Made by a program: the position numbers and the translations under genes
Notes under the pieces: generated by a model
Database searches by the model: none
Told to the model about the DNA's origin: nothing
Seen by the model: the letters and a program-made list of their open reading frames with translations, nothing else
From: Ceratotherium simum simum
Lineage: Eukaryota > Chordata > Mammalia > Perissodactyla > Rhinocerotidae
Assembly (NCBI RefSeq): GCF_000283155.1
Contig: NW_004454181.1
Coordinates: 20,596,292 to 20,660,291 of the forward strand
Direction of reading: 5' to 3'
Length of the DNA stretch: 64,000 nucleotides
Shown: positions 23,616-36,715 of the stretch, piece by piece
Layout: every line of letters starts with the position of its first letter
Position numbering within the stretch: the stretch's first letter is position 1

Positions 23616-23949
23616 AAGAATAATAATTGTACATACCTTACAGGATTGTTGTGGAGGATTAATGATTACACACAGTGTTGGGTGCACATTATGAGCCGCA
23701 GTTGTGTCCTGGTGTTTCCCTCTCGTGTTTTTAGCAACAGCACACAGCATCCCCACCCCACTCTATTTTACCATATCTCTGGGACACCCATTTTAAATTC
23801 TCAAGTTGCTAGAACAAGGCCAACCTTGAGAAATGACTAGGGGGAAAATAAGTTTGTACTTAAGTGTCCACTTGCCCCAGTGGTTAACTTCTCTCTCTCT
23901 CCTTAAGACGTGATGGTACAATGGTTAGGAGGAGACTAGCCACTGCCAT

Positions 23950-24090
23950 CTCCTCACATTTGTATAAAGGCTTTCAGAACACTTTGCTTTCTCCTTTGAA
24001 CCTCACAAAAAACATAAGTGAAAGGTGAGGAAACTGAGACCCAGAAAGGAGCAATTGACTTGTCCCACATCCACAGCTCCTCCTTGTTAG
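23950..24090 (-). mobile_element. MIR SINE
   Basis: Reverse-complement MIR pieces: GAACCTCACAAAAAACATAA and AGGTGAGGAAACTGAGACCC. Confidence 0.7.
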
Positions 24091-24229
24091 AAGACTTGTC
24101 AGGTCTGCCAGGGAAGAGTTCAACTTTATACAGAGATAGAATGCATAAATTGGCGGTTATGAAGTATTCAAACATTTTCTTAAAATGACTTAAAGCCAAG
24201 TTTTCTTTGTTCTAAATTTCTTTTTACAA

Positions 24230-25510
24230 GAAATTGTACTCTTTGCAATGAATTAGGAAAACACAGAAAAGCCCGAAGTACTATCGCCCAGGAGCACTAT
24301 CTTTCTATAACTTTTTCTGTGCAAATATAGTTATGCATATATTTTTTGTAACTGTAAATGCATTTCTTGTTATTTTCTGCTAAGAGTAATAACGATTATT
24401 ATAAAAAATTCATAGTAGTGAACACCATAAAAAAAGTATAAATCACTATAATTCAGTTATTCATGATTAATCATAGTTCACCAATCATCTTGGTTCATAC
24501 ATTTTTGTAGACTTTTTCACATATCTACCCACACAGTTACAAAAATGGGGTCACAATAGTACTTGAGATACAACCCCCTTGTAGACTCTTTCTCTTTCTT
24601 TTTATGTAATATGTCATAAACACTTTTCCATGACACTAGATTTTCCTCTACAACATTATCTTTTAAAACTTTTATTATGAAAAATTTCAAACTATATTCA
24701 AGTAGCAAGAATACTATAATAAACTTTCTGTACCTATCATCACCCACATTCAACAATTACCAATTCTATACTCCCTACTCCCCCACTCAATGGATTTTTT
24801 TTAAAGCAAATTGCAAACATTATATTATTTTATCCACAAACATTTCAGTATATATATCTGAAAGATTAGGACTCTTTTAAAAAAAATGACCAAAAATTAT
24901 AATCATTCATTAATATCATTGAATATCCAGGGTTCAACTTTCCTGATTGTCTCATAAATGACCTTTTTGTTTACAATTGTATGTTTGAATCAGGATTCAA
25001 GCAAGGTCTACTCATTGCATTTGGTTCAGATGTATCCTAAGTCTCTTTTTCTTTACATGTTCCTCCTTGGTCTCTTTTTCCTGTATTTTTTTGTTACTAA
25101 AGAAGAAACTAGTTTGTTTTGTGGAGTACTTACATTCTGAATTTTCCTGATTGCATCCTCTTGGTGTCATTTAACATGTTCCTCTGTCCCCTGAATTTCT
25201 TATAAATTGGTAGTTAGATCTAGAGGTTTGATCAGAACACTTTCTAGGTGGTGGGTTGTACTTCCACCAGGAATTACTAATCCAGAATTCAACTTTTAAT
25301 GGTTCACTTGTATAGATATACTATAGTCTCTTTAACCAATCCCTTATTATTGGAATTTGAGTTGTTTCTGACATGTATTGTGATTACCAACATTGAGATG
25401 ACAACATCCTTATAGCCAAAACAAATTCTTTTCTTTAGAATAGATTCCTGTAAGTAAATTCAGTGCCAGAGCTCAAAAGGTATGACCTTTTAAAAGATCC
25501 CAAGGAGTTA
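24230..25510 (-). mobile_element. old LINE-1-like sequences, nested
   Basis: An antisense L1-like 3' end (about 24230-24660) seems to resume at about 25290-25510 (TTGGAATTTGAGTTGTTTCT, GTATGACCTTTTAAAAG). Between them lies a second AT-rich L1-like unit (24662-25270) of the same kind as the one at 10455-11030. The assignment is by resemblance; edges are approximate. Confidence 0.5.
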
Positions 25511-25937
25511 AACTTTCTAAGAGGTTCTCTTGGTTACTCTGAGTTAGGCCAGAGCACAAAGGCTGGTTGGGTCTGAAGATAAGTGAGAGGATATCTTGCT
25601 CTAGCGAGGTTGCTCTCCCTTTGACTTCCTATTGCCTAAGCCCGCAAGCAGTGCAAAGGCTGCACATAGAATTGGGGATCCATGATGGTAGATGCAGCCA
25701 CCCTCCACCCCCACCCCAGGCCTCCCTTCTTGGGGAGGCTGCCCACAACATCTCAGTCTTAGCTCCACATGGAGTCAAGAGTCTGCCAGGCAAGAGGAGC
25801 CCATATGGGCTTGTTCCCTTGGATCCTTTGTTAGGTTTATGATGACTGGATTCTGGGTTCATAGCTTCTTGTGACACCACAAATACTTAGCTTAGCTCCT
25901 CCCACATGATAACTTGTTTCCCATTGGGCCTAGTCAA

Positions 25938-26003
25938 GGCCGGCCTGAGTCTCCTCCACAACAGTGCAGCTGCAGCAGGCCAGCCTGAGTCTCCTCCACA
26001 ACA
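25938..26003. repeat. two-copy tandem repeat, 40-bp period
   Basis: GGCCGGCCTGAGTCTCCTCC-ACAACA at 25938-25963 recurs as GGCCAGCCTGAGTCTCCTCC-ACAACA at 25978-26003 with one mismatch, separated by 14 bp. It looks like a local duplication in otherwise single-copy sequence. Confidence 0.9.
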
Positions 26004-28009
26004 TTTATTGGGAACTAAGACTTCCGAATCATTCTAGAATCTCTAAAAGCTCAGTTCTTCACTAGAAGGGGAAGCAGCCCCTTCTCCCCTCTGGTTTGAA
26101 GGAGAAGGCAGGGGGTGAAACACTCCTTAGCTCTGGCCTGGGAGTGTTGAACTCTCCCATATAATGGTGCAAGCCCTTGACAGGCAGGTGGACAGCAGGT
26201 CAACTTCTGACTCATCTTGGCCTGAGAAGACAGTCCAGAGCTGATGAATCCAGAAGCACTTCGCACTTACAAAGTATCTTACTGAGAAGGCAACAAGACC
26301 AAGAAGGTGACTTTATGGAGCTGGGTAGAAGTGACTTGAGCACAGACCCTGTGCTCCTGCTACCCTAGTCTTGGGAATGACCACACCTTACAACAAATGG
26401 GTAGATGTCAGAGTAGACCCTGAAGTAGGTAAAGATGCTGAAGATAAATGAAGATGGTAATAGAGGCTACCAATTCAGGACACTGAATTCTGCTGCCCCA
26501 AGAGGAACTCTGGGGTCAGCCTTTGTAACAGTCTAGCCTTGTTTAGCTTATCAAACCTGGATGGAGCAAAAGCCCCAAGATGCACCCATTCCATCAGAAA
26601 TAAGTCTGAACAAGCTGGGCACTGTCCATCAGACACTAAAGCATTTTGACAGTTCAGTTCTGACCACAAGCCAAATGTAAATCGAGAACTCTAAGTCATC
26701 CATCATGCTTTAGCCTCGTGTGAGGTTAATGCCTCGCCTTTTACAAGCACACAAAGGGCCATTTGAGTAGGAAAGTCCCACCAAATCCCCCTGAAACATG
26801 CAGCCCACATTTGGATCATCTTTCTGAACAGCGTCTTGGTTTGGAAGGCACAGCTGTTGCTGAGATCCCTGAATACAGCCTGCTGTCCTTGGTGGAAGCT
26901 AGGATAGAATAACATGGTTAACTTGAGATGCAGTAAAGCCCTCCAGACTGCCCCTTACTCCAAATAGCCAAGCTGTTGGGAGCCAGATGCTGGTGTTTGC
27001 CAAGGTATCCGTGTCTGCTTGCCAGTGGTCAAAGCTGGGTGGTAGTTGAACTTATTGCATGACTTTAGGAATGTCAGCACCCCTCTCAGGGTCTTGGTTC
27101 CGTTGAATCAAGACATGAGACTGGAAAGTCTCCTCGGGAATGAGCACTCAGCAATTCTGCTTCCTGGGAGGGTGATGATTAGGAGAAGTGGCCTTTTCTA
27201 ACTCAACCCCCAGAAGTGTGGCTTTTAGAGAATTCCCTGAAACATGAGACATGGACCAAGGACAAAGCTGGAATCAGGTTTATGCCTCTAACAGCTGTGG
27301 TTTTCAAATTGTTTCAGATTGAAGAAGTTGAAATAACAGCTGCAGATTTATTCCTTGTTCTTGGGATGGGAGGTGATGGGTGCAAATACAATGGAGGCAC
27401 AACTGCCATGACTATTTTCTGCTTCGGTAAATCCCAAGTTATGTCTTGGGTTCTGTGAAATAAGGTGGAAAATGAGTGATCTGGTACAACCTAACCAAAA
27501 TGAATACATAGAGTTAGGTATCCCCAACTCCTATGACTTTACAAATTCAGATTAATATTTTTGCTTAAAGATGCCCCAGACTCATAGAGTTCTAAGAGAC
27601 CTTAAAGTTGTCTAGTTTACATGCACGAACTGCATGGTTGTCCTAGGTTATTCCTCATTCTTTTGTCCATGACAGACTTTGTTAGTCACAGAGCGCTTGC
27701 CTTCATTCAGACATTCCTTCTCATCACACAGGTGGTCCCTGGCAATGACGTGAAGTTGACACTCAAGATAAAGTCATTTGCCACCCCTGACCTAGCCCAA
27801 CTCATGCGTTTTACAGAAGGAAAACTGAAAGCAGAGAGGGGAAGAACCTGGCCACAGTGAGTCAGTGTATTTGTGGGAAGCTAAATAAACGGCACAGCAT
27901 TCTTAGAAATATGAAGTAAAAGATAAGTCACTGCTTACTTACCTATTGTGCTGTGTTTGTTCTCTCCTTCTGTTTTCTAGATTGATGGAACTATTTATTT
28001 TTCTAATTT

Positions 28010-28510
28010 GGGGGGATTTTTTTTCTTTTATAAAAGCAATATATCTCCATAGAAACACAAATAAATGAAACAAAAAACCAACTCAAATGAGCCACACACA
28101 CATGAAACCATTATATTAAGCCCAAGTCAGAACTTTTCTCTACATATGTGTACAGATACGTATATATCTGTAGAATTCAACCTTCCTTTTTAGAGTTCCT
28201 GGTCATAAGAAATTCTTAATAAAAATGCTACTTCAGGTGATGCCCTCCAAATGGACTCCTATTTTACTTATTGTTTTGTGACCTGCTTTGTGTAAATGTT
28301 CATCAATTGTAATATCTAAATATGCATTGAACCTAGATATTGCTAGATACCTAGATGTTGCTAGATGTTTAGACTGTTATCAAATTTTTGCTGCTCTAAG
28401 TAATATCCAGGCTAAATCTTTGCTCACAAGCATAATTATTTTCTTAAGGGCAAACATATTTTAAAGGCTTTTGGCGCACATTGACAAACTGCTCTCCGAT
28501 AAAGCTGGAA
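28010..28510 (-). mobile_element. old LINE-1-like 3'-end fragment
   Basis: Antisense pattern: TTGTTTTGTGACCTGCTTTG, ATGTTTAGACTGTTATCAAA and TTAAAGGCTTTTGGCGCACA. Two short ATTGCTAGAT repeats occur inside. Confidence 0.5.
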
Positions 28511-28707
28511 GCAGGGGGCCAGCAGTGTCTGAAAGACTAAAGTGCATGTTTTTTTGCAACCTCACCAACACAAGATCTCATTATTTCTGTTGTTGTTTTA
28601 TTCTCCTGTCTGTATGCTTTGTGTATCAAGATAGAGTGTAGAATTCCCCAAGGCAAAACCACACTTTGCAGTCCCCAGGCTGAGAGACATGACTGAACAC
28701 ATAATAA

Positions 28708-28900
28708 TAATGAATTAACATTTACCAAAAATTTCCTAAGTGCCAGACATCAGGCATTAGCTCATAGGGTTCACAGCAACCCATTTTGTAGGGGAAGCTC
28801 AGAAGGGTTGAGCAACTTGCCAGATGACACACAGGGACCAGCCCCGGGTGAGTCCCTGACAAGAGCCTGCATACCAACCCCTTTGCCATGCTGCCTCCCC
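28708..28900 (-). mobile_element. MIR SINE
   Basis: Reverse-complement MIR: ATTAACATTTACCAAAAATT, CCTAAGTGCCAGACATCAGG, TGAGCAACTTGCCAGATGAC. Confidence 0.8.
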
Positions 28901-29815
28901 ATAGTCACTACAAATAAATATTTGTACATAGTTTGATTAACTGATTATTTCCCTCTGGTAGGACAGACCTGAGTAATTCAGAAGAGGGCAGCCATAAAAA
29001 TGGGTTGTCCCAGTCAGTCCTGATTTGAATAATCCCTAAGGATTTCAGCAATGTTAAGCTGGGTTTGAGGGTATGATGTGAGGTAGTATTTTTGTAAAGG
29101 ATTTCTTATGACCGGGAATTCTAAGAAGTAAGCTTGACTTATCCCATATAAAAATACAGACATCTAAGATTGTCAGTGGCATTTCCTTTTTATAGTGTTT
29201 GGTGCTAATAATAGCCCCAAACTCCTCAACCTAACTTTCCAGCTTTTTAAAAGAAAAGTACTTATGAGAATGTCTGAATGCTTGTGACTGGCGGGATTTA
29301 TTCCATCCAGTGTTTCCTACGGCTTCCCTGATGGAGAAGGCGAAGGGCTCAGGAGGTGATGGCTATTACAGTCTCTGTGCTGCCCAGTGACCTGGTGAGG
29401 GGCCCCTGGCAGCTGAGTGAAAGCCAGAGAGACAGACTCCTCATGAGGGGAGGCGGGGACGTGAGGCAGGAGGAGAGAGGCCATGAAGGTTTTTATGGAG
29501 AACTAAGTCAGATTATCTGTCCTGGGTTCCAGGGAGCTGAGTAGGCAAAAAAGGCCTCTTTCTCCATATTGTTGTCCTGGAGGCAGCCCTGCTCCTTCCA
29601 GGCCAGCACTCCATGTCTGACATGGGCCCTGAGGAGGGATTGCAACCTCTAAGTGTGTGAAAGGTCTTGGCAAAGTGGAGCGTGATTTTATAAACTAAAT
29701 TGTTCCCTGAAGGTGTCCTGCCCTTGTCTACTTCCATGCCTTCCCCAGTATGTCTACCCATGGAGGCCCTCTCTCTGCCCCAGTGCCTGTGGAAGAATTC
29801 ACCACGTCTCAAGGC

Positions 29816-31147
29816 TCTTTTTTTATTTTAAATCATTTTTGGAGGTATGATTTACATATACTAATATGTACCCCTTTTAAGTACATATACAGCTCGGTAA
29901 ATTTTGACAAATGTGTGTACCCATACAACCACCACCACAATCAAGACTTAGAACACTTCCATCACTGTAAAAAATTCTTACCTCCCCATTCCAGCCAATC
30001 CCCTCTCCCCACCCTGCCTCAAGCCACCACTAATCTACCTTCTGTCACTACAGCTTAGTTTTGCCTTTTCCGGAATTTCATATAAATTGAATCATAGAGT
30101 ACGTAGTATTTTGTTCCTGACTTCCTTCACTCAGTGTAAAGTTTTTGAGATTCATTACTGTTGTTGCACATATTGTAGTTGTTTTTTACTGTTGAGTAGC
30201 GTTATTGTATGGATGTACCACAATCTGTCTAGACATTTGAGTTTACTAGTTTTTGATTATTATGAATGAAGTTGCTGTGCACATTCATGTAAAAATCTTT
30301 TTGTGGACATAGGTATTCATGTCTCTTGGGCAAATACCTAGGAGTGAAACTGCTGGGACACAGGATAAGTGTATGTTTAACTTAATAAGAAATTGCGAAA
30401 CTGTTTTCTAAAGTGGAATATTTGAAAGTTTCAGCTGCTCCACATCCTCACCAATACTTGGTGTTGTCAGTTGTTTTAAGTTTCGTCATTCTCGGTGGTG
30501 TAAAGTGGTATCTCACCGTGGGTTTTAATTTACATTTCTCTGATAACTAACCATATTGAACATCTTTTCAGGTGCTTGTTGGCCATTCATGTATCATCTT
30601 TTTTGAAGGGTCTGTTCAAATCTTCTGTCCATTTTTTTAAACTGAGTTACCTTCTTTTTATTGACTTTTCAGAGTTCTTTATATATTCTTTATATATTCT
30701 GGTTAAAAGTCCTTTATCTTATATTTGCATTGCAAATATTTATTCCAAGTTGTGGTTTGCTGTTTCAGTTTCTTAAAAGTGTCTTTTGAAGTGCAGAAGT
30801 TTTTTGGGTGTTTTTTTGGATAAAGTCTAATTTATCAGGTTTTTTTTTCTCTTATGGTTTATGCTTTTGTGTCCTGTCCATGAAATCTTTTGCTACCTCA
30901 AGTTCATGAAGATTTTCTCCTACGATTTCTTCTAGAAGTTTGTAGCTTTAGCTTTTACTTTTAGCTCTAAGATTTATTTCAAGGTACTTTTTGTGTATGA
31001 TGTGAAGTAAAGGGCAAAATTCCTTTTTTTATGAAGATATCCAGTTGTTTCATCAGTATTTATTGAAAAGATCATCTTTTTCCCATCAGCTTAACTTAGT
31101 ACTTCTCTCAAAAATCTGCTAAACATAAATGTGGGTTTATTTCTGGT
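29816..31147 (-). mobile_element. LINE-1 3' portion, minus strand
   Basis: It begins with a T run (29818 on, the antisense poly-A) and then the antisense L1 3' UTR and ORF2 end: GAGGTATGATTTACATATAC, CCTCCCCATTCCAGCCAATC, GGTATTCATGTCTCTTGGGC, TATTTATTGAAAAGATCATC. It is 5'-truncated, about 1.3 kb, with no intact frame. Confidence 0.85.
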
Positions 31148-31335
31148 TTTGCTACTAGCTTCATAACCTTGGACAAATACTTAGCCTCTCTGAGGCTCCA
31201 TTTCTTTATCTGTAAAATGGGGTAATAGTACCTACTTCTACAGTACTTTTTTTCCTTTGAAGAATAAATATGTATAAAAGATTTGCTACTTTGCTTGGTA
31301 CAGTAGGTTCTCCATTATTGTGGACTATTATTATT
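31148..31335 (+). mobile_element. MIR SINE
   Basis: Sense MIR: TTTTGCTACTAGCTTCATAA, CTCTCTGAGGCTCCATTTCT, TATCTGTAAAATGGGGTAAT. Confidence 0.85.
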
Positions 31336-31489
31336 TCTGGTCTGAATATTAACATCAATTATATTTACAAAGCTATTTTCCATTTACAAAGCACTTTTGA
31401 ATATATTATTTGATATGATCTTGTACTATTCATTCATCTCAGGCTTTAACACCTCTGAGAGAAAGAACTGCAAGATAGATCATCTTGCC

Positions 31490-31630
31490 CTTAATCTGTA
31501 CTCAATGGAAGTTGTAGGTGAACTGTAATTTCCTAAAGGGCAGACGTTGTGTTCACTCTTCCTTGCATTCTCTCCCAGCACCTAGATGGTGCCTGGCCAC
31601 AAAGACCAGTTGCTCAATGGTAGTGTGATT
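31490..31630 (+). mobile_element. LINE-2 (L2) 3' end
   Basis: TTTCCTAAAGGGCAGACGTT, CCAGCACCTAGATGGTGCCT and a TTGCTCAATGG end fit the L2 terminus. Confidence 0.6.
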
Positions 31631-32254
31631 TCATTTAGTGGAACAAGAATTCATCTAAGTTATTCTTGAAATCAGTCATGTTTCCAGTCTTTTCTCTCAT
31701 TTCTCTTTCCCTCCCTGGAGATCTCATGGTTTCTGAACCAGCTTCAATGATCAGCCCGTGACTCCCACATCCCACCCTCTGCCTGGCTTGCTTCCATCCC
31801 GCTTTGTGTTTCCAACACCCTCACACTCAATATGTTTAAAACCACATGCATTGGCGGTATCTGAATCAAAGCTTTTTTGGTTTGCAAGAAGCAGACGCTC
31901 ACTCAGATTAGCTCAAGTAGACAGCAGTGTTTATTGAAAGGCTGCAGGGGGACTCTCACACAAACGAAGGGGGGGGCACAGGGGGTTTGCAGGAGAGCTT
32001 GCTTAACTTGAGTGACCAAGGAGAGCCCCATAGAATAACAGCATTTAAAACTAAGTCTGGCTGTATTTGAAAAGGTGAGCATGCTGTGAGAGGTCTTTTC
32101 CAGCAGATGGAACAGCTTGGATAAAGGCAAGAAGATAGGAATGTGCTTGTCATTCTCAAACACTGCTTAGCATTGTAGTTATCTGGGAATCCAACTCATC
32201 AACTGGATTCTGAATATGAACCTGATCTTATATTTCTTCATACTGCTTTAAAGC

Positions 32255-32525
32255 AAAATAATAATAAGGCTTATCACCACCACCATCATGATCATTATCC
32301 TCACCACCACTGCAACTATTTTTGATGTGCCAGGTACACCACTAAATTCTTTTCCATATTTTTTTCTAATCCTAGCAATTTTATTTTGAAATTTTATAGC
32401 TAAGGAATTTGAGGCTCAGGGAGGTGTGTTCTTTAACATGACCAAAGTGATTACCTAAAAGGCACAGGGGAGAGACTGGAATCCAACCTAGGTTTGCGTG
32501 TTCCCAAAGTCCCTTAATCTTGAAC
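32255..32525 (-). mobile_element. MIR SINE
   Basis: Reverse-complement MIR: TTGATGTGCCAGGTACACCA, AATTTGAGGCTCAGGGAGG, GAGAGACTGGAATCCAACC. Confidence 0.75.
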
Positions 32526-33869
32526 CCCAGGACTCTTTAGAACACGATCTTCATTCTCAGCTTGCTTGCTGAATGAAAAAATCTCCGTGTGACTGGTATT
32601 GGAAATTCCCCCCACAGTCATCTGTAACTGTTAAACTGTTAGTGCAATCTTGAACTAAAGATCTTTAACGATGACTTCATTCATCGTGATGGCTTCTGGC
32701 TCTTTGAAAAAGACAGAAAATCATTATTCCTTCCAACAAGCCCTTCTTCAAATGGGATCTGAATACGTAAACTTTGCAGGAATGTTGACACTGGGAGGAA
32801 GTCGTGGCTCAGCGTCAGTTAGCATTGCTAATCTTTGGGCAAACTGCTCCTTTTAAAGGTTTTTCCTTGGCTTGGCTTTTTACTTAGAGAACGTTGGTTA
32901 CAGAGAACGCGTGGGAAGGGCTTTGCAACTGATACTGATCAATAAGCTTCAAGAGACAGGGAGGAAATGATGGGCTTAAGTGGTCCCTGGCGACCCTCCC
33001 TGAGCCAAATGCACTTTCAAGATATCTAGAGCAGTGCCTTTTTAAAACCTAGGTCTCTTTTCAGAAAAAAAGACTACCTTGTGCATTTGTTGCACTCTCT
33101 TTGAGATGGAACTTTGGGCCATCAAAGAAAATCCTCTCACCTCCAGTCTCTGAATCATGATTCCTGTATCCCACTGAAATTACTCATGATCTATAAAAGA
33201 GGAAGCGTGGCTGTGGAGAGGGACTCTGGCCCAGGAAGTAGGATGAATCACTCCAATGTGGTGTACCAGGCACCCACCCATCCAACTCTACTCTGCCTTC
33301 AGCATACCCTCCCACTGCCAGCTCTGGTGATTTGTTTCCAGTCTCATAAATATAGCTCTGAATTAGTTGCTAACAGCAATTGTTTGCATCTGTATAACTC
33401 TTTGTAGTTTGCAAGGCATTTGGAATCATCATCGATGATCCATCCATCTATTCATTCATCCGGTAAATATGTACTCAGTAATAACAGTAATATTATGGGC
33501 CTATCATGGGACAAGCATCTATGCCAGACATAGAGGCTAAAGTGATAATCAAGAGTTGTACAGTCTGGTCACTGCCATCATAGAATTGGTCTAGGGCAGT
33601 GTTTTGTTTTGTTTTGTTTTTTAACACAATTCAGTGAAATTCAGTTTGAATTGTGATGTAAAGGGTATTTCTTACTTAGGATCATGGTAAAAAACATCGA
33701 AACACACTGGTTTAGTGGAGCCTATTATAAAAGATTTCTCAAGCTATCCTCCTCACAGTCACTGGAGAGTTCGTGGAGTCTAGTCCAGGAGACAGAAAAT
33801 ATCATTACTATTCTTGCTTGTAATAGTATTCACCAGGCATTGTACCTTGGGGGGGAAGCAAAGGTGATC

Positions 33870-34480
33870 AAACGCATCTGTCCTCGCCTTCAGTCCTTCT
33901 GGGGCTCCCCATTACCCTCAGGATGAAGACTCAACACCTTAGCCTGATACAGAAGCCACTTCTGGATGATCTGGTCTCGATCTCTCTCTCTGGCTCCCTT
34001 CACCACTGTTCATACCACTCGCTCTCCTCTTCACATGCCCTCCTCACACCCTGGAAACACCTCCTCACCTTTGAATATCACTCTCTTCACGCCTTTGCCC
34101 TGCTCTTCCAGGCAAAACTGACTGCTTCTTGTTTGGTCTTTCACTGTCACCTTTATCACCGCCCTTCTTCTTCCAGTCATGGCACCATCTTTCCTTTGGG
34201 GAGATCCTCCCACAACTCTCCATGTGGTGCTGATGACAGGCAGGGCTCCTAGGGTGGGCTCACGATCCTGGCCTAGAACCCCATATTCTGGCTATCGCAA
34301 TTGGTGCAAGGATGGTATATAACCCAAGCAAGGCCAATCACAACCCATGAGCCTTTTGTGTTAAGATGGTTCCAGTTGGGTCTCTAAATGGTCATGAACA
34401 TACAATCTCTAACTCCATACTGCCCTTATTTGTCTACAGCCTGTCTCCTTCTACCACACTGTAAATTCCTTTGAGGCAGG
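33870..34480 (+). mobile_element. LINE-2 (L2) copy
   Basis: L2 3' region: CCATTACCCTCAGGATGAAG, GATGATCTGGTCTCGATCTC, CTTTGCCCTGCTCTTCCAGG and CTTTGAGGCAGGGACCCTTC near the end. The 34250-34390 part is less certain. Confidence 0.75.
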
Positions 34481-34984
34481 GACCCTTCTTTGACTGAAAA
34501 AATATGTGTATGAATTTGTGTGTGTATAAAAGTAAGCTGTTCTCTTTGTAGGAAATTTACAGTCAATATCTCTGTAGAAAAACTTAAAAATGCACAGAAA
34601 GGTTGTTAAATACCTGTAATCCTCCCTAGGGACTCCTGAAGACATTTCAACAGTCTTTTTGCAATGCAGATACACACAAAACTCACATTTGACACTATTA
34701 TGATATAATTGAACATATGATTTTTATAACTAATTTTTTCACTTAGTGATATATTGTGAAAACTTTCCCATGCAATTAGTTACTTTTCCACATGATTTTT
34801 ATTGGCCATCTATTAATCTGTCAAGAGGATAAAATGTATCATGATCTATTCATCAAAACTCTATTAGAAATTCAGGTGGTTTCTACTTCTCGTTATATAA
34901 AAAATGCTGTATCAAATTTATGCCAAAGGTGACACAGCAAAGAATGGCCTTTTCATTAAATGATGCTGGTCAATGAGATATCCA

Positions 34985-35565
34985 TATGGTGAGTGTGTTA
35001 GTTATCCATTGCTGTGTAACAATATTACTACAAACTTGCACTTTAACACAATGCACACTTATTATCTTAAAGTTTCTGTAGACGAGAGTTTGGGCATAGC
35101 TTAACAGGCCCTCTGCTTAAGGGTCTCACAAAGCTGCAATCAAGATGTTGCCTGGGGCTGCAGTCTCATCAGAGGTTCAACGAGAGAGGGATCTGCAATC
35201 TAACTCATGTGATTATTGGCAGGATTCAATTCCTTTCAGGTTGCCAAACTGAGGGATTCAGTGTCCTGACTGTTGGCCTGAGGCCATCTTCAGCTTCTTG
35301 CTGCATGCCTCTCTCCATGGAGTAGCTCACAGCATGGCTGCTTGCTTCTTCAAAGCCAACAAGTGAGAGAGAGAGAGAAACTCCTCCCAAGTTGGATGTT
35401 ACAATTTTAAGTAACATAATCACATACATCCTATCACCTTTGCCATATTCTATTGGTTAGAAGCAAGTCACACTCATAAGCGGGGGGGATCACACAAGAA
35501 CACAGACACCAGGGTGGAATCTTGGGCACTGCCCTAGATTCTGCCTCAGTGAGGTTCCCAACCCT
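34985..35565 (+). repeat. ancient interspersed repeat, family unresolved
   Basis: It starts TTAGTTATCCATTGCTGTGT and contains GGTCTCACAAAGCTGCAATC and TATTCTATTGGTTAGAAGCA near its end. I recognise this as a common old mammalian repeat of about 500-600 bp but cannot name the family. It lies within the L1 sequence around it. Confidence 0.6.
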
Positions 35566-35749
35566 TCTTGATACATGGCATCTTTAATGTCTCACTAATT
35601 TTTTCATAGCAACTCTAGGCCAAAAGAGACACATGATACCTAATAATTCTGTTTATTACGTAATTAGATCCAAACAACTTAGTAAATTTTTATATCCTAA
35701 CAACTTAGTAATCATTTGAAAAAATAATACACATAAATTGAAAGAACAA

Positions 35750-36560
35750 ATTATAATTACATGAAGAAGTTTTCAGCCTCTCTAATCATCAGGGAAATGA
35801 AAACTGAAACCACAATTTGATACCAACACACCCACCAGATGGCTAAAGTTTTTAAAAAAAGGAAATTACCAAGTGTTATTAAGGATGTAAAGAAACTAGA
35901 ATTCTTTTACAAAGCTGATGGGGGTGTAAATTGGTGGAATCATTTTGTTAAACTGTTTAGCAATATCTGCTAAAGTGGATCATCTACCATGACCCAGTGT
36001 TCTATGACCCAGCAGTGTCATTCCTAGATACATACCCCAAAGAAATGCAGATATATGTTAATTGAAAGACTGTCCACAACAGCACTGTTTATAATAGTCT
36101 CAGTCTGGAAACTACCCAAATGCCTATAAATAGCAGAATAGATAAATAACTTGTGGTACATTCCAATAGTGGAATACTATACAGAATAAGCAGTCTATCA
36201 CTACATAAACAATATAGTGGAATCTCATAAACATAACATTAAGCAAAAGAAGCCAGGACACCCAGCTTTCCAGCACCCTCTGCTGCAAACCACATACTGT
36301 GTGATTCCACTTATATAAAGTACAAAAGGAGGCGAAATTAATTATACTGTTAGAAGTCAGGCTAATATTAACCCTTGGTGGGAAGGGGATTTGTGACTAG
36401 AAGGGGGCAGAAGGGGACTTCTGGAGTGCAGGTCATATTCTCCTTCTTGATCTGGGTACCAATCATATGGGTGTGTTTAGGTTGTGAAAACAGTTGAGCT
36501 GTATACTTATGATATGTGCACTCCATACATGTATGTATGTTGTACTTCAATACAAAGTAG
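35750..36560 (+). mobile_element. LINE-1 3' end, plus strand
   Basis: Sense L1M-type 3' end: CTCTAATCATCAGGGAAATG, ACACCCACCAGATGGCTAAA, CAGATATATGTTAATTGAAA, ATTCCACTTATATAAAGTAC, TACAAAGTAGAAAAAATAAA. A short L1 stretch at 34926-34985 (AAAGAATGGCCTTTTCATTA) is probably its upstream part. Confidence 0.8.
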
Positions 36561-36715
36561 AAAAAATAAATAATGCTGCAGTGAACACCCTTGTAGCTAT
36601 GTCTTTGCAGACATCCCTGTGTGCTTTTTTTTCTTTTGACTAAATTCCTAGAAGTGGAATTGCTAAATCAAATGGTTTGAACATTTTACGGCTTTCGATG
36701 TATCTTGCCCAATTG

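Larger units (their letters stand above)
34520..36715 (-). mobile_element. old LINE-1-like 3' end split by younger elements
   Basis: An antisense L1-like unit runs 34520-34925 (TTTTTTCACTTAGTGATATA, AGGTGGTTTCTACTTCTC) and resumes at about 36563-36715 (TAATGCTGCAGTGAACACCC, CTAGAAGTGGAATTGCTAAA). The intervening 1.6 kb holds sense-strand L1 sequence and another repeat. Confidence 0.6.
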
